Shown: positions 32,225-41,769, counted from the stretch's first letter. The stretch is DNA of 64,000 nucleotides from Amycolatopsis anabasis (GCF_009765355.1 NZ_VTHK01000019.1:119113-183112), one strand, 5' to 3'. The notes: generated by a model from the letters alone, not told the origin. Numbers and translations are program-made.

Positions 32225-33598
32225 GTGACCGACACCTCCGCCGACCTTGTGATCCTTGGTGGCGGATCGGGCGGCTATGCCGCGGCGTTCCGCGCGGCCG
32301 AGCTGGGCCTTTCCGTCACCCTGATCGAGAAGGACAAGTTGGGCGGGACCTGCCTGCACCGAGGCTGCATCCCGACCAAGGCACTGCTGCACGCGGCGGA
32401 GGTCGCCGACTCGGCTCGCGACAGCGAGCAGTTCGGGGTCAAGACCACGTTCGACGGGGTCGACATCGCCGGAGTGAACAAGTACAAGGACTCGATCATC
32501 GCCCGGCTCTACAAGGGACTGCAGGGCCTGGCCAAGGCCCACAAGGTCAACCTGGTCGAGGGCACCGGCACGTTCGCCGGCGGGACCACGGTGGACGTCG
32601 AGGGCACCAAGTACACCGGCAAGAACGTGCTGCTGGCCACCGGCTCGTACTCGAAGACGCTGCCCGGCCTGGAGCTCGGCGGGCGGATCATCGCCAGCGA
32701 GCAGGCGCTGTCGCTGGACTACATCCCGGAGAAGGTCGTCGTCCTCGGCGGCGGCGTGATCGGGGTGGAGTTCGCCAGCGTCTGGGCCTCCTTCGGCGCC
32801 GAGGTCACCATCGTCGAGGCGCTGCCGCGACTGGTGCCCAACGAGGACGAGTTCGCGTCCAAACAGCTCGAGCGCGCGTTCCGCCGCCGCAAGATCGCCT
32901 TCAAGACCGGGGTGAAGTTCACCGGCGCCAAGCAGGACGACAACGGCGTGACCGTCTCCCTGGAGTCCGGCGAGACGCTCGAGGCCGATCTGCTGCTGGT
33001 GGCCGTCGGGCGCGGACCGAACTCCGCGGGCCACGGCTACGAGGAGGCCGGGGTGAACATGGAGCGCGGTTTCGTGCTCACCGACGACCGGCTGCGCACC
33101 AACCTGCCGAACGTGTACGCGGTCGGCGACATCGTGCCCGGGCTGCAGCTCGCGCACCGCGGCTTCGCGCAGGGCATCTTCGTCGCCGAGGAGATCGCCG
33201 GGCTCAGCCCGCGCGCGATCGACGAGGCCGGGATCCCGCGCGTCACCTACTCGCACCCGGAGGTCGCCTCCGTCGGGCTCACCGAAGCGGCGGCCAAGGA
33301 GAAGTACGGTTCGGACGTCACGACGTTCACCTACGACCTCGGCGGCAACGGCAAGAGCCAGATTCTCAAGACTTCCGGTGCGGTCAAGCTGATCAAGGCG
33401 CCGGACGGCCCGGTGGTCGGCCTGCACCTGGTCGGCGACCGAGTCGGCGAGTTGATCGGCGAAGCACAGTTGATCTACAACTGGGAAGCGTTCCCGGAGG
33501 ATGTGGCCCCGCTCATCCACGCGCACCCGACCCAGACCGAGGCCCTCGGCGAAGCACACCTTGCCCTCGCCGGCAAGCCACTGCACGTGCACAGCTGA
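32225..33598 (+). CDS. lpdA: Dihydrolipoyl dehydrogenase (E3)
   Basis: 457-aa flavoprotein that reoxidises dihydrolipoamide with NAD in 2-oxoacid dehydrogenase complexes. Seen: FAD loop LGGGSGGYAAAF (11-22), redox disulfide C43-C48 in GGTCLHRGC, NAD loop VVLGGGVIGVEFAS, YAVGDIVPG and the His-Glu pair in HAHPTQTEALGE near the C terminus. The GTG at 32225 has GAGGAG nine bases upstream. It is 52 bp before sucB, with which it is probably cotranscribed. The active-site wording CLHRGC is the Streptomyces-like version rather than CLNVGC. Confidence 0.95.
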   Translation: MTDTSADLVILGGGSGGYAAAFRAAELGLSVTLIEKDKLGGTCLHRGCIPTKALLHAAEVADSARDSEQFGVKTTFDGVDIAGVNKYKDSIIARLYKGLQGLAKAHKVNLVEGTGTFAGGTTVDVEGTKYTGKNVLLATGSYSKTLPGLELGGRIIASEQALSLDYIPEKVVVLGGGVIGVEFASVWASFGAEVTIVEALPRLVPNEDEFASKQLERAFRRRKIAFKTGVKFTGAKQDDNGVTVSLESGETLEADLLLVAVGRGPNSAGHGYEEAGVNMERGFVLTDDRLRTNLPNVYAVGDIVPGLQLAHRGFAQGIFVAEEIAGLSPRAIDEAGIPRVTYSHPEVASVGLTEAAAKEKYGSDVTTFTYDLGGNGKSQILKTSGAVKLIKAPDGPVVGLHLVGDRVGELIGEAQLIYNWEAFPEDVAPLIHAHPTQTEALGEAHLALAGKPLHVHS

Positions 33599-33650
33599 CG
33601 ACACCGGCTGAACCAGACCACACCAGACACACTTAGGGAGTCAGCGAACG

Positions 33651-35405
33651 ATGGCCTACTCCGTCACATTGCCGGAGCTCGGTGAGAGCGTCACGGAGGG
33701 CACCGTCACCCGATGGTTGAAGCAGGAGGGTGACAGTGTCGCGGTGGATGAGCCGCTACTGGAGATCTCCACGGACAAGGTGGACACCGAGGTCCCGTCG
33801 CCGGTAGCCGGCACGGTCCAGAAGATCGTGGCGCAGGAGGACGAGACCGTCGAGGTCGGCGGCACGCTCGCCCTGATCGACGACGGTTCGGGCGGCGGCG
33901 AGGCGGCCGCGCCCGCGCAGGAGCAGCAGCCCGCCGCGCAGGAACAGCCCGCTCCGGAACAGCCCGCCGCGCAGCCGGAGCCCGAGTCCCAGCCCGAGCC
34001 GGAACCGGCGCAGGCCGCTGCCCCGTCGGGCGGTTCGGCCGAGGGCACCCCGGTGACGCTGCCGGAGCTCGGCGAGAGCGTCACCGAGGGCACCGTGACC
34101 CGCTGGCTCAAGCAGGTCGGCGACAGCGTCGAGGTGGACGAGCCGCTGCTGGAGATCTCGACCGACAAGGTGGACACCGAGGTCCCGTCGCCGGTGGCCG
34201 GCACCGTGCTGGAGATCCGGGCGCAGGAGGACGAGACCGTCGAGGTCGGCGGCACGCTGGCGATCGTCGGCTCCGGTTCCGCCGCTCCCGCGCAGCCGAA
34301 GCCCGAGCCGAAGCCGGAGCCGAAGCCCGAGCCGGTGCAGCAGGCGCCGGAACCGAAGCCGGAGCCCAAGCCCGAGCCGCGGCCCGAACCGAAGCCGGAA
34401 CCCCAGCCCGCGCCCGCGGCGGCTGCTCCGTCCACTTCGGACTCCGCGAACGGCGCGCCGTACGTGACCCCGCTGGTGCGCAAGCTGGCCCAGGAGCACG
34501 ACATCGACCTCGCCACCCTCAACGGCAGCGGGGTCGGCGGGCGGATCCGCAAGCAGGACGTGCTCGCCGCGGTGGAGGCCAAGCAGAAGCAGGCGCCCGC
34601 CGCGCCCGCTCCGGCCGCCGCCCAGCCGAGTGCTCCGGCCGCGGCCCCGGCGCGCGCCGCCGTGTCCCCGGACATCGCGGCCCTGCGCGGGACCGTGCAG
34701 AAGGCCAACCGGATCCGCCAGATCACCGCGCAGAAGACCAAGGAGTCGCTGCAGGTCTCGGCGCAGCTGACGCAGGTGCACGAGGTCGACGTCACCAAGG
34801 TCGCGCGGCTGCGGCAGCGGGCGAAGGCCGCCTTCAAGGAGCGGGAGGGCGTGAACCTCACGTTCCTGCCGTTCTTCGCGAAGGCGACCGTGGAGGCGCT
34901 CAAGCAGCACCCGAACGTCAACGCCTCGTACAACGAGGAAACCAAGGAGATCACCTATCACGGCGCCGTGCACCTCGGGATCGCGGTGGACACCGAGAAG
35001 GGCCTGCTCTCCGTGGTCATCCACGACGCGGGTGAGCTGAGCCTGGCCGGACTGGCGCACCGGATCGCCGACCTCGCGGCGCGGGCGCGCAGCAGCCAGA
35101 TCAAGCCGGACGAGCTGACCGGCGGCACCTTCACGATCACCAACATCGGCAGCAACGGCGCGCTGTTCGACACGCCGATCATCGTGCAGCCGCAGTCCGG
35201 GATGCTCGGCACCGGCGCGGTCGTCAAGCGCCCGGTGGTGATCACGGACGCCGACGGCAACGACACCATCGCGGTCCGGTCGATGGCGTTCCTGCCGCTG
35301 ACCTACGACCACCGCCTGATCGACGGCGCCGACGCCGGCCGGTTCGTCACCACGATCAAGCAGCGGCTGGAAGAGGGCAACTTCGAGGACGAGCTCGGCC
35401 TCTGA
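33651..35405 (+). CDS. sucB: 2-oxoglutarate dehydrogenase E2, dihydrolipoamide succinyltransferase (also possible shared PDH/ODH E2)
   Basis: 584-aa E2 subunit with two lipoyl domains (residues about 1-77 and 131-207; lipoyl lysines K43 and K173, both in STDKVDTEV), Pro/Glu/Lys/Gln-rich linkers including KPEP repeats (about 215-262), a peripheral-subunit-binding domain (YVTPLVRKLAQEHDIDL...GGRIRKQDVL, about 271-306) and a C-terminal acyltransferase (about 340-584) with YDHRLIDGADAG (catalytic His about 554). The two lipoyl domains are 80 percent-like in appearance, a recent duplication. ATG at 33651 behind AGGGAG. In actinobacteria this protein can serve mixed pyruvate and oxoglutarate complexes. 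Lipoylation would depend on the lipB and lipA genes downstream. Confidence 0.93.
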   Translation: MAYSVTLPELGESVTEGTVTRWLKQEGDSVAVDEPLLEISTDKVDTEVPSPVAGTVQKIVAQEDETVEVGGTLALIDDGSGGGEAAAPAQEQQPAAQEQPAPEQPAAQPEPESQPEPEPAQAAAPSGGSAEGTPVTLPELGESVTEGTVTRWLKQVGDSVEVDEPLLEISTDKVDTEVPSPVAGTVLEIRAQEDETVEVGGTLAIVGSGSAAPAQPKPEPKPEPKPEPVQQAPEPKPEPKPEPRPEPKPEPQPAPAAAAPSTSDSANGAPYVTPLVRKLAQEHDIDLATLNGSGVGGRIRKQDVLAAVEAKQKQAPAAPAPAAAQPSAPAAAPARAAVSPDIAALRGTVQKANRIRQITAQKTKESLQVSAQLTQVHEVDVTKVARLRQRAKAAFKEREGVNLTFLPFFAKATVEALKQHPNVNASYNEETKEITYHGAVHLGIAVDTEKGLLSVVIHDAGELSLAGLAHRIADLAARARSSQIKPDELTGGTFTITNIGSNGALFDTPIIVQPQSGMLGTGAVVKRPVVITDADGNDTIAVRSMAFLPLTYDHRLIDGADAGRFVTTIKQRLEEGNFEDELGL

Positions 35406-35424
35406 GTTTCCGGGTCTGAACCCG

Positions 35425-35473
35425 GAGCGAGGGACCTTTACTACGGTTCAACGGTAGTAAAGGTCCCTCGCTC
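35425..35473. terminator. Long perfect hairpin after sucB
   Basis: Two perfect 20-bp arms (35425-35444 and 35454-35473; sequence GAGCGAGGGACCTTTACTAC and its complement) around a 9-nt loop, 19 bp after the sucB stop. A partial third copy of the arm, GCGAAGGTCCCTTGCTTTTT, follows at about 35486-35505 and supplies a T run. Confidence 0.8.
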
Positions 35474-35565
35474 ACGTTCTGGGGCAGCGAAGGTCCCTTG
35501 CTTTTTCGGAATCCGGCGGGTGGGTCGGGCGTGCGGGCGGAACCCGGGTAGGCGACGATCGACGC

Positions 35566-36450
35566 ATGCGGGTTCTCATGGCGGGCGCGAGCGGGCTGAT
35601 CGGCGGCGCCCTGACGGCACGGCTGCGCGACGCGGGGCACGAGGTGCGCAGGCTCGTCCGCCGCGAAACCCGGAAACCCGACGAACACCGCTGGGACCCG
35701 CCGGCGGGCCGCATCGGCGAGGGCGCCTTCGACGGCGTGGACGCGGTGGTCAACCTGTGCGGGGCGCCGCTGTTCCCGGCCCGGTGGAGCGCCGCCCGCA
35801 AGCAGGTGCTGACCGACAGCCGCGTCGAACCCACCGAGGTGCTCGCCGAGGAGGTCGCCGAACGCGGGATTCCCGTTCTGCTCAACGCCTCGGCCGTGGG
35901 CTACTACGGCGACACCGGCGACCGCCGCGTCGACGAATCGGCGCCCCGGGGCGCCGGTTTCCTGGCCGGGCTGTGCGAGGCGTGGGAACGCGCGACCGCA
36001 CCCGCGCGCGACGCCGGGGCCCGGGTCGTCTGCCTGCGCACCGGGCTCGTGCTCTCCGGCGCGGGCGGGCTGCTCGGCACCCTCAAACCGCTGTTCCAGC
36101 TCGCCCTCGGCGGCCGGCTCGGCGACGGCCGCCAGTTCATGCCGTGGATCAGCATCACCGACGAGGTGTCCGCGATCCGGTTCGCGCTGGAGCGGGACGC
36201 CGTCTCCGGCCCGGTGAACCTGGCCGGACCGCAGCCGGTGCCGAACGCCGAGTTCACCGCGGCCCTCGGCCGGGCCCTGCACCGCCCGGCGCCGTGGTGG
36301 GTGCCCGGGATCGCGCTGAAGACCGTGCTCGGGCAGGCGGCCGAGGAGATGGCGCTGTTCGGTCAGCGCGCGGTGCCCAACGCGCTGGAGGCGGCGGGAT
36401 TCGAGTTCGAGCACCGGGACCTCGACTCCGCGCTCGCGGCGGTGCTGTGA
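35566..36450 (+). CDS. TIGR01777-family NAD-dependent epimerase/dehydratase-like protein
   Basis: 294-aa Rossmann-fold protein: GASGLIGGAL (residues 7-16), HRWDPPAGRI, NLCGAPLF, SAVGYYGDTGDR with the SDR-type Tyr, and C-terminal LGQAAEEMALFGQRAVPNALEAAGFEFEH, all typical of the TIGR01777 (YfcH/SULA-like) group. The same gene (Rv2216) lies between sucB and lipB in Mycobacterium tuberculosis, so the order is ancestral. The substrate is unknown. Its TGA overlaps the PAP2 gene GTG. Confidence 0.9.
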   Translation: MRVLMAGASGLIGGALTARLRDAGHEVRRLVRRETRKPDEHRWDPPAGRIGEGAFDGVDAVVNLCGAPLFPARWSAARKQVLTDSRVEPTEVLAEEVAERGIPVLLNASAVGYYGDTGDRRVDESAPRGAGFLAGLCEAWERATAPARDAGARVVCLRTGLVLSGAGGLLGTLKPLFQLALGGRLGDGRQFMPWISITDEVSAIRFALERDAVSGPVNLAGPQPVPNAEFTAALGRALHRPAPWWVPGIALKTVLGQAAEEMALFGQRAVPNALEAAGFEFEHRDLDSALAAVL

Positions 36451-37100
36451 ACGCTGCGAGCCTGCGCTGGGCCGCAGCCGGGGTCGCCCTGACCGCCGCG
36501 TTCGTCGTGCTCGGCCTCCTGGTCCGGAGCCATCCGCTCGGCGTGGACCTGACGATCGCCGAGTCGCTGCGGGGCCAGTGGCGGCACCCGCCCGGCGACA
36601 TCGCGGCGGTGGTGAGCGACGTGCTCGGCCCCGTGCTGCCGATCGTCTTCGGCGTGGCGCTGCTGGTCGCCGCGGGCCTGTCGTTCTACCGGGGTGACCG
36701 GACCGGCGCCGGGGTGTTCCTGCGGGTGGCACTGGTGCTGGCGCTGTGCCGGGCGACCAGCATCGCGTTCAAACCGGTCTTCCTGCGCGACCGGCCCCGC
36801 GAATACCCGGACCTCGCCTACCCGAGCGGGCATGTGGTGTCCGTCGCGAGCACCGGTTTCGCCGCGGTCCTGCTGTGCGCCTACCTGGCGGCCCGGCTGG
36901 TTCGCCGCGCGATCGCGATCGCCGCGGTGGCCGTCGTGCTGTGCGCGGCCAGCCGGCTGGTGCTCGGCGTCCACTGGCTCACCGACACGGTCGGCGCGGT
37001 GCTCGCGGTCGCCGGTGTGGGCCTGCTCACGGCGGTGCTGACCCGCCTGCTGCCCACCGGTGTCGGCGACCGGCGCGGCGGCGTAGCCTCGCATTCGTGA
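36447..37100 (+). CDS. PAP2-family membrane phosphatase
   Basis: 217-aa integral membrane protein with about six helices and the three PAP2 blocks: KPVFLRDRPREYPDLAYPSGH (residues about 108-128; K, RP, then PSGH) and SRLVLGVHWLTDTVG (about 170-184; SR and H). It probably dephosphorylates a lipid phosphate on the outer face of the membrane, such as phosphatidate or an isoprenoid diphosphate. The GTG overlaps the epimerase stop and its TGA overlaps the lipB GTG, so three genes are chained by GTGA overlaps. Confidence 0.9.
   Translation: MNAASLRWAAAGVALTAAFVVLGLLVRSHPLGVDLTIAESLRGQWRHPPGDIAAVVSDVLGPVLPIVFGVALLVAAGLSFYRGDRTGAGVFLRVALVLALCRATSIAFKPVFLRDRPREYPDLAYPSGHVVSVASTGFAAVLLCAYLAARLVRRAIAIAAVAVVLCAASRLVLGVHWLTDTVGAVLAVAGVGLLTAVLTRLLPTGVGDRRGGVASHS
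37084..37089 (+). promoter_or_regulatory. Leaderless -10 box of lipB
   Basis: TAGCCT, then CGCATTC and the GTG of lipB: a leaderless promoter inside the last codons of the PAP2 gene, giving lipB an independent transcript. Confidence 0.6.
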
Positions 37101-37840
37101 GTGCATCCGCCCGTTCCTGCCGTGCCGCCACCGATCCGGTCGACGTCCGGGAAATCGGCACGATCGACTACCTCGAAGCCTGGGAACTGCAGCGGCAGCA
37201 CGTGACCGCACGCGCCGACGGCGCGGGCCCGGACACCATGCTGCTGCTGGAGCACCCCTCGGTGTACACTGCGGGCAAGCGCACCGAACCGGGCGACCGG
37301 CCGGTCGACGGCACGCCGGTGATCGACGTCGACCGCGGCGGGAAGATCACCTGGCACGGGCCGGGCCAGCTGGTCGGGTACCCGATCGTCAAACTGGCCG
37401 ATCCGATCGACGTGGTGCACTACGTCCGCCGCCTCGAGGAGGCGCTGATCTCGGTGTGCGACCGGTTCGGCGTGCACACCGGACGCGTCGAGGGGCGCAG
37501 CGGCGTGTGGATCCCGGCCGACGACCGCGGACCGGAACGCAAGATCGCGGCGATCGGCATCCGGGTGCAGCGCGGGGTGACCATGCACGGGTTCGAACTC
37601 AACTGCAACGCCGATCTCGCGGCGTTCGACAAGATCGTGCCGTGCGGGATCCGGGACGCGGGCGTCACCTCGCTGTCCTTCGAACTGGGCCGGGAGGTCA
37701 CCGTCGAGGAGGCGTTGCCGCCGGCGCGGGACGCGGTCCTCGCCGCGCTCGAAGGCGACCTGCCGGTGAGCGACGGCCGCTGGCTGCCCCGTCCGCAGGC
37801 CCCGGCCGCCCCCGGTGTCACCTTCGCCCTGCAGAACTGA
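37097..37840 (+). CDS. lipB: Octanoyl-(acyl-carrier-protein)-protein N-octanoyltransferase
   Basis: 247-aa enzyme that moves octanoyl from ACP to the lipoyl lysine of E2 and GcvH proteins. Seen: RGGKITWHGPGQLVGYPI (residues 80-97), catalytic K149 in ERKIAAIGI and nucleophile C183 in IVPCGIRDAGVTSL. The GTG at 37097 fits both the GTGA overlap with the PAP2 stop and the leaderless -10 box. Works with lipA, which here lies 7.3 kb away instead of adjacent. Confidence 0.95.
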   Translation: MSASARSCRAATDPVDVREIGTIDYLEAWELQRQHVTARADGAGPDTMLLLEHPSVYTAGKRTEPGDRPVDGTPVIDVDRGGKITWHGPGQLVGYPIVKLADPIDVVHYVRRLEEALISVCDRFGVHTGRVEGRSGVWIPADDRGPERKIAAIGIRVQRGVTMHGFELNCNADLAAFDKIVPCGIRDAGVTSLSFELGREVTVEEALPPARDAVLAALEGDLPVSDGRWLPRPQAPAAPGVTFALQN

Positions 37841-37850
37841 CCCCGGACGC

Positions 37851-37872
37851 CCGAAAGTGCGGCCACTTTCGG
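37851..37872. terminator. Hairpin after lipB
   Basis: CCGAAAGTG (37851-37859), loop CGGC, CACTTTCGG (37864-37872); 9 bp after the lipB stop codon. No T run follows. Confidence 0.6.
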
Positions 37873-37986
37873 CGCCCAGCGCTCGTCAGGACGAGGAGCT
37901 CGCACCGTGGGGGTCCGGGGGCTCGGCCCCCCGTGACGATACAGCCAATGGCGTATTGACCAATTCACGTCCTCTGCTGTCTGATG

Positions 37987-38000
37987 TTGTTCGACTTTGT
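37987..38000. promoter_or_regulatory. Shared 14-bp motif upstream of GH2 gene
   Basis: TTGTTCGACTTTGT lies just before the ribosome site of the galactosidase gene. The same 14-mer with one change is upstream of the GH43 gene at 55149-55162. With its flank it includes GTTCG and CGAAC half-sites eight bases apart. A common sugar-responsive regulator is inferred. Confidence 0.5.
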
Positions 38001-38019
38001 GCGAACGTGGAGGTTCGTG

Positions 38020-41000
38020 ATGCGTTGGTTGCAGGTTCTCGCACCCGTAGTGTTGATTGCCGCGATGCTCGGCGTACCGGTCGCCGCCGCGGATCCCGCG
38101 GCTCCCGACGCATACGCGTACCTGGACAACCCGCGGATGACCGGCGAGGGCCAGCAGCCGCCGCACGCCGAGTTGCGTCCCTACGCCGACGAAACCGCGG
38201 CGGCCCAGCGCGGCGAGCGCACTCCGTACACGCTCGGCCTGGACGGCGACTGGAAGATCGCCATGGCGGACCGCCCGCAGGACGTCCCCGCGGGCTTCTA
38301 CGGCGAGGACTACGACGTCAGCGGGTGGCGCAGCACGTCCGTACCGCACACCTGGCAGACCGCGGGCCTGGACCACCCGATGTTCCGCAACATCCCGAGC
38401 GAGGTCTGGCCGGACAACCCGCCGAAGGCCCCGCGCGACGTCAACCCGACCGGCGCGTACGTCCGCACCTTCGACCTGCCCGCCGACTGGCAGCAGCGCG
38501 CCACCTTCCTGCGCTTCGAAGGCGTCACCTCGGGCTACTTCGTCTGGGTCAACGGGAAGTACGCCGGCTACGACCAGGGCGGCTACACCCCCGCCGAATT
38601 CGACATCTCCCCCGCGCTGCACCCCGGCAAGAACCGCATCGCCGTCCAGGTGCACCGCTGGGGATCCGGTTCCTACCTCGAGGACTACGACCAGTGGCGC
38701 TACGCGGGGATCTTCCGCTCGGTGTGGCTGTACTCGACCCCGAACACCTACCTGCGCGACGTCACGGTCACCACCGATCTGGACGCCACCTACACCGACG
38801 CCGCGCTCAACGCCCGCGTTTCCTTGGCACGCAAGGAAAACGGCCCGGCCGGGAAGCACACGGTGACGGCCAGCCTGCGCGACGCCGCCGGACGCGAGGT
38901 GGCGAAGACCAGCGGCGCGACCGAACTCGGCGGCAGCGGCGGCGAACTGGCCCTGACCGCGCCGGTGCGCAACCCCGCGAAATGGACCGACGAGACCCCG
39001 AACCTCTACACGCTCGTGCTGTCCCTGTCCGGACCCGACGGCCGGGTCACGCACGTCACCAGCGAGGCGGTCGGCTTCCGCGAGATCTCCATCGCGAACA
39101 AGCAACTCCTGGTCAACGGCAAGCGCGTGCTCTTCAAGGGCGTCAACCGCGCCGAAACCGATCCCGACCACGGCCGGCATGTGCCGCGGCAGCGCCAGGA
39201 CCAGGACGTGGCGCTGATGAAACGGCTCAACGTCAACGCCGTGCGCACCTCGCACTACCCGTCCGATCCGTACTTCTACGACCTCGCCGACACCCACGGC
39301 CTGTGGATCGACGACGAGGTCGACATCGAGACGCACAACCACGAGACCTGCCCGGCGGACTGCCTCGCCGACCGGCCGGAATGGCGGGACGCCTTCCTCG
39401 AGCGGTTCGTCGCGATGGTCGAACGGGACAAGAACCACCCGAGCGTTTTCCTGTGGGACACCGGGAACGAGGCCGGGCTGGGCGCCGCGCACCACGCGAT
39501 GGCCGACTGGGTGAAGAAACGCGACACGACCCGCCCGGTATACCACCAGTCCAACTCCCCCGACGGGGACGCGCCCTACGCCGACGTCTGGGGCCCGCGC
39601 TACCCGTCCCCGGAGAAACTCGCGCAACAGGCGAAGAGCACCGCGAAACCGGTGATCCTCGGCGAGTACGCGCACGCGATGGGCAACAGCCTCGGCAACT
39701 TCCGCGAGTTCTGGGACACCATCCGCGCCAATCCGGTGCTGCAGGGCGGGTTCATCTGGGACTGGGCCGAGCAGAACATCCGCCAGCGCCTGCGCACCAC
39801 GCCGGACGCCTCACCGAACGGCATCCAGGCGCATCTCACCGGCGCGCCCGCGGTCGTCGACGGGCACCGCGGCAAGGCGCTGTCCTTCTCCGGCCTGGAC
39901 GACTTCGTCGAGGTGTACCGGGACCGCAAGCTCGATCTGACCGGTCGCGGGCTGACCCTGGACGCGTGGGTCAAACCGGCGAAGCCGTGGACCGGTGACT
40001 TCACCGTCATCGCCAAGGGCGACCACCAGTACGCGCTGAAGATGAAGACCGAGAACACCCTGGAGTTCTTCGTCCACAGTGGAACGTGGCGGACCGTGCG
40101 GGCGCAGGTGCCCGCGGACTTCTACGAGAAGTGGCACCGGGTCAGCGGCACCTACGACGGCTCGGCGCTGCGGCTGTACCTCGACGGCGAGGAGGTGGGC
40201 AGCACCCCGTTCAGCGGACCGATCGACGCCTCCTCGTACCCGGTCAACGTGGGCCGCAACCCGGAGACCATGCAGGACCAGTACACCGGGCGCATGGCGC
40301 ACGGCGCCGTCGACGACGTGCGGATCTACGACCACGCGCTCACCCCGGACCGGCTCGCCGCCGATCCGAAGCAGGAATCGCTGCTGGCCCTGGACTTCGA
40401 CCGGATCGACGACCGCGGCGACCACCTCTCCTACGGCGAGAGTCTGTCCGGTGTGGACGGTCTGATCGGCGCGGATCGGTACCTGCAACCGGAAACCGCG
40501 CAGCTGGCCTGGGCGCACCAGCCGCTGCGGTTCGGCTACGCGGGCGGCGGGCTCACCGTGTTCAACGAGCGCCAGTTCGCGGGCACCGACAACCTCCGGC
40601 TGCGCTGGCAGGTCGTGCAAGGCGCCCGCACCGTGTCCGAAGGCGGGCAACCGCTCGCCGTCGCCCCGGGCGCGACCGGCACCTTCCGGCCCCGCATCCC
40701 GGCCAATCCCGGCAACGCGGAACGCTGGCTGACCGTCGAGGCCGTCACCGTGGCCGGAACGCCGGACCTGCCCGCCGGGCACGTGCTGGCGCGCGACCAG
40801 TTCCCGCTCGGCGGCACCCGGGTCCCCGGCGGCGCGCTGCCCGATCCCGGCGGCGCCCGCCTCGGCCTGCGGCAGGACGCGGGCGCGATCACCTTGTCCG
40901 GCAAGGACTTCACCTACACCCTGGACAAGAAGTCCGGCACGCTGAGTTCGCTCCGCGTCCGCGGCGCCGAACTGCTCAAGGGCGGCCCGAAGCTGGCCGC

Positions 41001-41769
41001 GTGGCGCGCGCCGAACAGCAACGAAACCTACGACTGGGGTCGCGCCGAGGGCGAGGACTGGCGCAAGGCGGGCCTGGACCGGCTGGCCACCACGGTCCAC
41101 GACGTGCGCGCCGAACCGGCCGGGCCGGGCGCGGTGACCGTCACGGTGACCAGCACGGTCGCCGCGCCGGACAAGCCGAACGCCGCGTTCGACCAGGTGA
41201 TGACCTACCGGATCGACGCCGCGGGCACGATCCGCCTCGGCCACCAGGTGCGCCCGAAGGGGGACGTTCGCTCGCTGCCCTACCTGCCGCGCGTCGGGGT
41301 CTCCCTCGCGCTGCCGGACAGCTTCTCCCGGTTCGCCTGGTACGGCCGCGGCCCGCAGGAGAGCTACAACGACCGCAAGGACGCGACCCCGCTCGGCGTC
41401 TGGTCGAGCACGGTCGACGAGCAGTACGCCGACTACTACCGGCCGCAGGACTACGGCAACCACACCGACACCCGGTGGGCCCTGCTGACCGACGGCCGCT
41501 CCGGCGGGCTCCTGGTGTCCGGCGCCGCGGACGTCAGCGTCACGCCGTACGACGACCTGGACCGCGCGGCGTACCCGTTCCAGCGGCAGCGGAACGACGG
41601 CTGGGTGACCCTGCACGCCGATCACGCCGTCACCGGGGTCGGCGACACCCCGAACCCGGTGCGCCAGCGTTACCAGGTCCGGGCCGACGCGGACTACGAC
41701 TACTCGCTGGTCCTGCGCCCCCTGGCCCCCGACGAGGTGCGCACCGCCCTCCCGCGCGGCGCCCGGTAG
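38020..41769 (+). CDS. Secreted GH2 beta-galactosidase with inserted LamG domain
   Basis: 1249-aa exoenzyme. Signal peptide at residues 1-24 (MRWLQVLAPVVLIAAMLGVPVAAAD, cleavage after AAA). Then GH2 jelly-roll (LGLDGDWKIAMADRP), Ig-like domain, and TIM barrel with acid/base E484 in WDTGNEAG and nucleophile E549 in GEYAHAMGNS. A LamG/concanavalin-like domain (about 604-793: GKALSFSGLDDFVEV...GRMAHGAVDDVRIYDHAL) is inserted after the barrel strand GGFIWDWAEQ, followed by the Ig domain and the LacZ small-chain-like C-terminal domain (LRQDAGAITLSGKDFTYTLDKKSGTLSS). ATG at 38020 follows GGAGG. Likely degrades galactose-containing plant polysaccharides or oligosaccharides outside the cell. Confidence 0.93.
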   Translation: MRWLQVLAPVVLIAAMLGVPVAAADPAAPDAYAYLDNPRMTGEGQQPPHAELRPYADETAAAQRGERTPYTLGLDGDWKIAMADRPQDVPAGFYGEDYDVSGWRSTSVPHTWQTAGLDHPMFRNIPSEVWPDNPPKAPRDVNPTGAYVRTFDLPADWQQRATFLRFEGVTSGYFVWVNGKYAGYDQGGYTPAEFDISPALHPGKNRIAVQVHRWGSGSYLEDYDQWRYAGIFRSVWLYSTPNTYLRDVTVTTDLDATYTDAALNARVSLARKENGPAGKHTVTASLRDAAGREVAKTSGATELGGSGGELALTAPVRNPAKWTDETPNLYTLVLSLSGPDGRVTHVTSEAVGFREISIANKQLLVNGKRVLFKGVNRAETDPDHGRHVPRQRQDQDVALMKRLNVNAVRTSHYPSDPYFYDLADTHGLWIDDEVDIETHNHETCPADCLADRPEWRDAFLERFVAMVERDKNHPSVFLWDTGNEAGLGAAHHAMADWVKKRDTTRPVYHQSNSPDGDAPYADVWGPRYPSPEKLAQQAKSTAKPVILGEYAHAMGNSLGNFREFWDTIRANPVLQGGFIWDWAEQNIRQRLRTTPDASPNGIQAHLTGAPAVVDGHRGKALSFSGLDDFVEVYRDRKLDLTGRGLTLDAWVKPAKPWTGDFTVIAKGDHQYALKMKTENTLEFFVHSGTWRTVRAQVPADFYEKWHRVSGTYDGSALRLYLDGEEVGSTPFSGPIDASSYPVNVGRNPETMQDQYTGRMAHGAVDDVRIYDHALTPDRLAADPKQESLLALDFDRIDDRGDHLSYGESLSGVDGLIGADRYLQPETAQLAWAHQPLRFGYAGGGLTVFNERQFAGTDNLRLRWQVVQGARTVSEGGQPLAVAPGATGTFRPRIPANPGNAERWLTVEAVTVAGTPDLPAGHVLARDQFPLGGTRVPGGALPDPGGARLGLRQDAGAITLSGKDFTYTLDKKSGTLSSLRVRGAELLKGGPKLAAWRAPNSNETYDWGRAEGEDWRKAGLDRLATTVHDVRAEPAGPGAVTVTVTSTVAAPDKPNAAFDQVMTYRIDAAGTIRLGHQVRPKGDVRSLPYLPRVGVSLALPDSFSRFAWYGRGPQESYNDRKDATPLGVWSSTVDEQYADYYRPQDYGNHTDTRWALLTDGRSGGLLVSGAADVSVTPYDDLDRAAYPFQRQRNDGWVTLHADHAVTGVGDTPNPVRQRYQVRADADYDYSLVLRPLAPDEVRTALPRGAR

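Noticed and set aside
37420..39675. Minus-strand open frame across lipB and the GH2 gene
   Set aside because: Low-complexity Arg/Val/Gly composition and no domains; lipB and GH2 are unambiguous on the plus strand.
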